From UPXZ01 sp047973025 (GTDB lineage: Bacteria > Bacteroidota > Bacteroidia > Bacteroidales > Paludibacteraceae), in NCBI GenBank assembly GCA_047973025.1, contig JBKEBE010000132.1:1-13415 (forward strand): DNA of 13,415 bases, given 5' to 3'. The first letter of the stretch is position 1. Each line of letters starts with the position of its first letter. The notes below the pieces were generated by a model. That model worked only from the letters and a program-made list of their open reading frames with translations. It was not told the origin of the DNA and did not search any database. The translations under genes and the position numbers were made by a program. This document shows, one piece after another, positions 13,012-13,415 of this stretch.

Positions 13012-13415
13012 ATGAAAATACACGAATATCAAGCAAAAGAAATTTTCGCACGCTACAACATTCCCGTAACTCGCGAAGTACTATGCCTTACACCTGATGA
13101 AGTACTGACTGCGGCGGAAAAATTAGGTTATCCGTCCGTCGTGAAAGCGCAAGTGCTTACCGGAGGACGCGGGAAAGCAGGTGGTGTAAAGTTGGTAAAA
13201 AACGTCGATGAAGCGCGTGAAGCGGCCAATAAAATTCTCGGCATGGACATCAAAGGCTATACCGTCGAGAAAGTTTTGCTGGCGGAAGGCGTGAAGTTTC
13301 ACTCCGAAATTTATGTAGGTCTGACTATTGATCGAAACTCCAAATCGGTAATTCTGATGGCAAGTCGCGAAGGAGGAGTGGAAATCGAAGAAGTTGCCAA
13401 GGTAAATCCGGACGC
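13012..13415 (+). CDS. sucC: Succinyl-CoA synthetase beta subunit, 5' part
   Basis: The first 134 codons of ADP-forming succinate-CoA ligase β, running off the right edge with no stop. MKIHEYQAKEIFARYNIPV is the conserved family start. EKLGYPSVVKAQVLTGGRGKAGGVKLV holds the ATP-grasp nucleotide-binding loop (lysine and GGRGKAGGV), and EGVKFHSEIYVGLTIDR continues the domain. The complete protein should be near 380-390 residues and pair with SucD, probably encoded just outside the window. The enzyme links succinyl-CoA and succinate with substrate-level phosphorylation. Repeat copy 3 forms its immediate upstream region. Confidence 0.96.
   Translation, partial: MKIHEYQAKEIFARYNIPVTREVLCLTPDEVLTAAEKLGYPSVVKAQVLTGGRGKAGGVKLVKNVDEAREAANKILGMDIKGYTVEKVLLAEGVKFHSEIYVGLTIDRNSKSVILMASREGGVEIEEVAKVNPD

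Overview
The window comes from a bacterium of the phylum Bacteroidota, most likely the order Bacteroidales. The main clues are a ribosomal operon rpmB-rpmG-DUF4295, a tpiA operon with DUF1599 and DoxX-like genes, a nuclease ending in a type IX secretion (T9SS) sorting domain, an HU protein fused to a membrane/LysM tail, and promoters of the TTTG-N20-TAnnTTTG type used by this phylum. The DNA is AT-rich and looks chromosomal. I see no transposase, phage gene, CRISPR array, tRNA or rRNA.

Layout. Bases 2-457 hold the 3' end of a ferredoxin-NADP-reductase-like oxidoreductase, followed by yaaA (513-1286). An NADPH-dependent FMN reductase lies on the minus strand (1576-2130) with its own terminator at 1511-1541. 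A clear promoter at 2452-2483 drives rpmB, rpmG and a 50-residue DUF4295 gene, closed by a strong terminator at 3157-3197. ftsY follows (3368-4318). Next come rimO (TTG start, 4588), a small HU gene and a 601-residue HU/acidic/transmembrane/LysM protein. A 15-bp hairpin at 8070-8105 terminates this series and the converging minus-strand operon DUF1599-DoxX-tpiA (10645-8128). On the far side of that operon's promoter lies a secreted T9SS endonuclease I gene (10986-12842), then the first 134 codons of sucC (13012 to the right edge).

Most genes are housekeeping: ribosome and modification (rpmB, rpmG, DUF4295, rimO), protein targeting (ftsY), central metabolism (tpiA, sucC) and peroxide/iron stress (yaaA).

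The most unusual signal is a repeat of about 85 bp (75-bp core) present three times: 4398-4481, 10796-10898 and 12919-13000. Every copy is on the + strand, directly ahead of a + strand gene (rimO, endonuclease I, sucC). Each has an invariant TAACTTTG box 19 bases from its left edge. An imperfect inverted repeat follows, with a compensatory C-G to T-A pair change between copies 1 and 3. Copy 2 carries an inserted second hairpin in its loop. Two copies can also be read as a 24-codon ORF with mostly synonymous differences, so a small-peptide model competes with a promoter/leader-RNA or REP/MITE-like model. I do not recognise this element as a described family.
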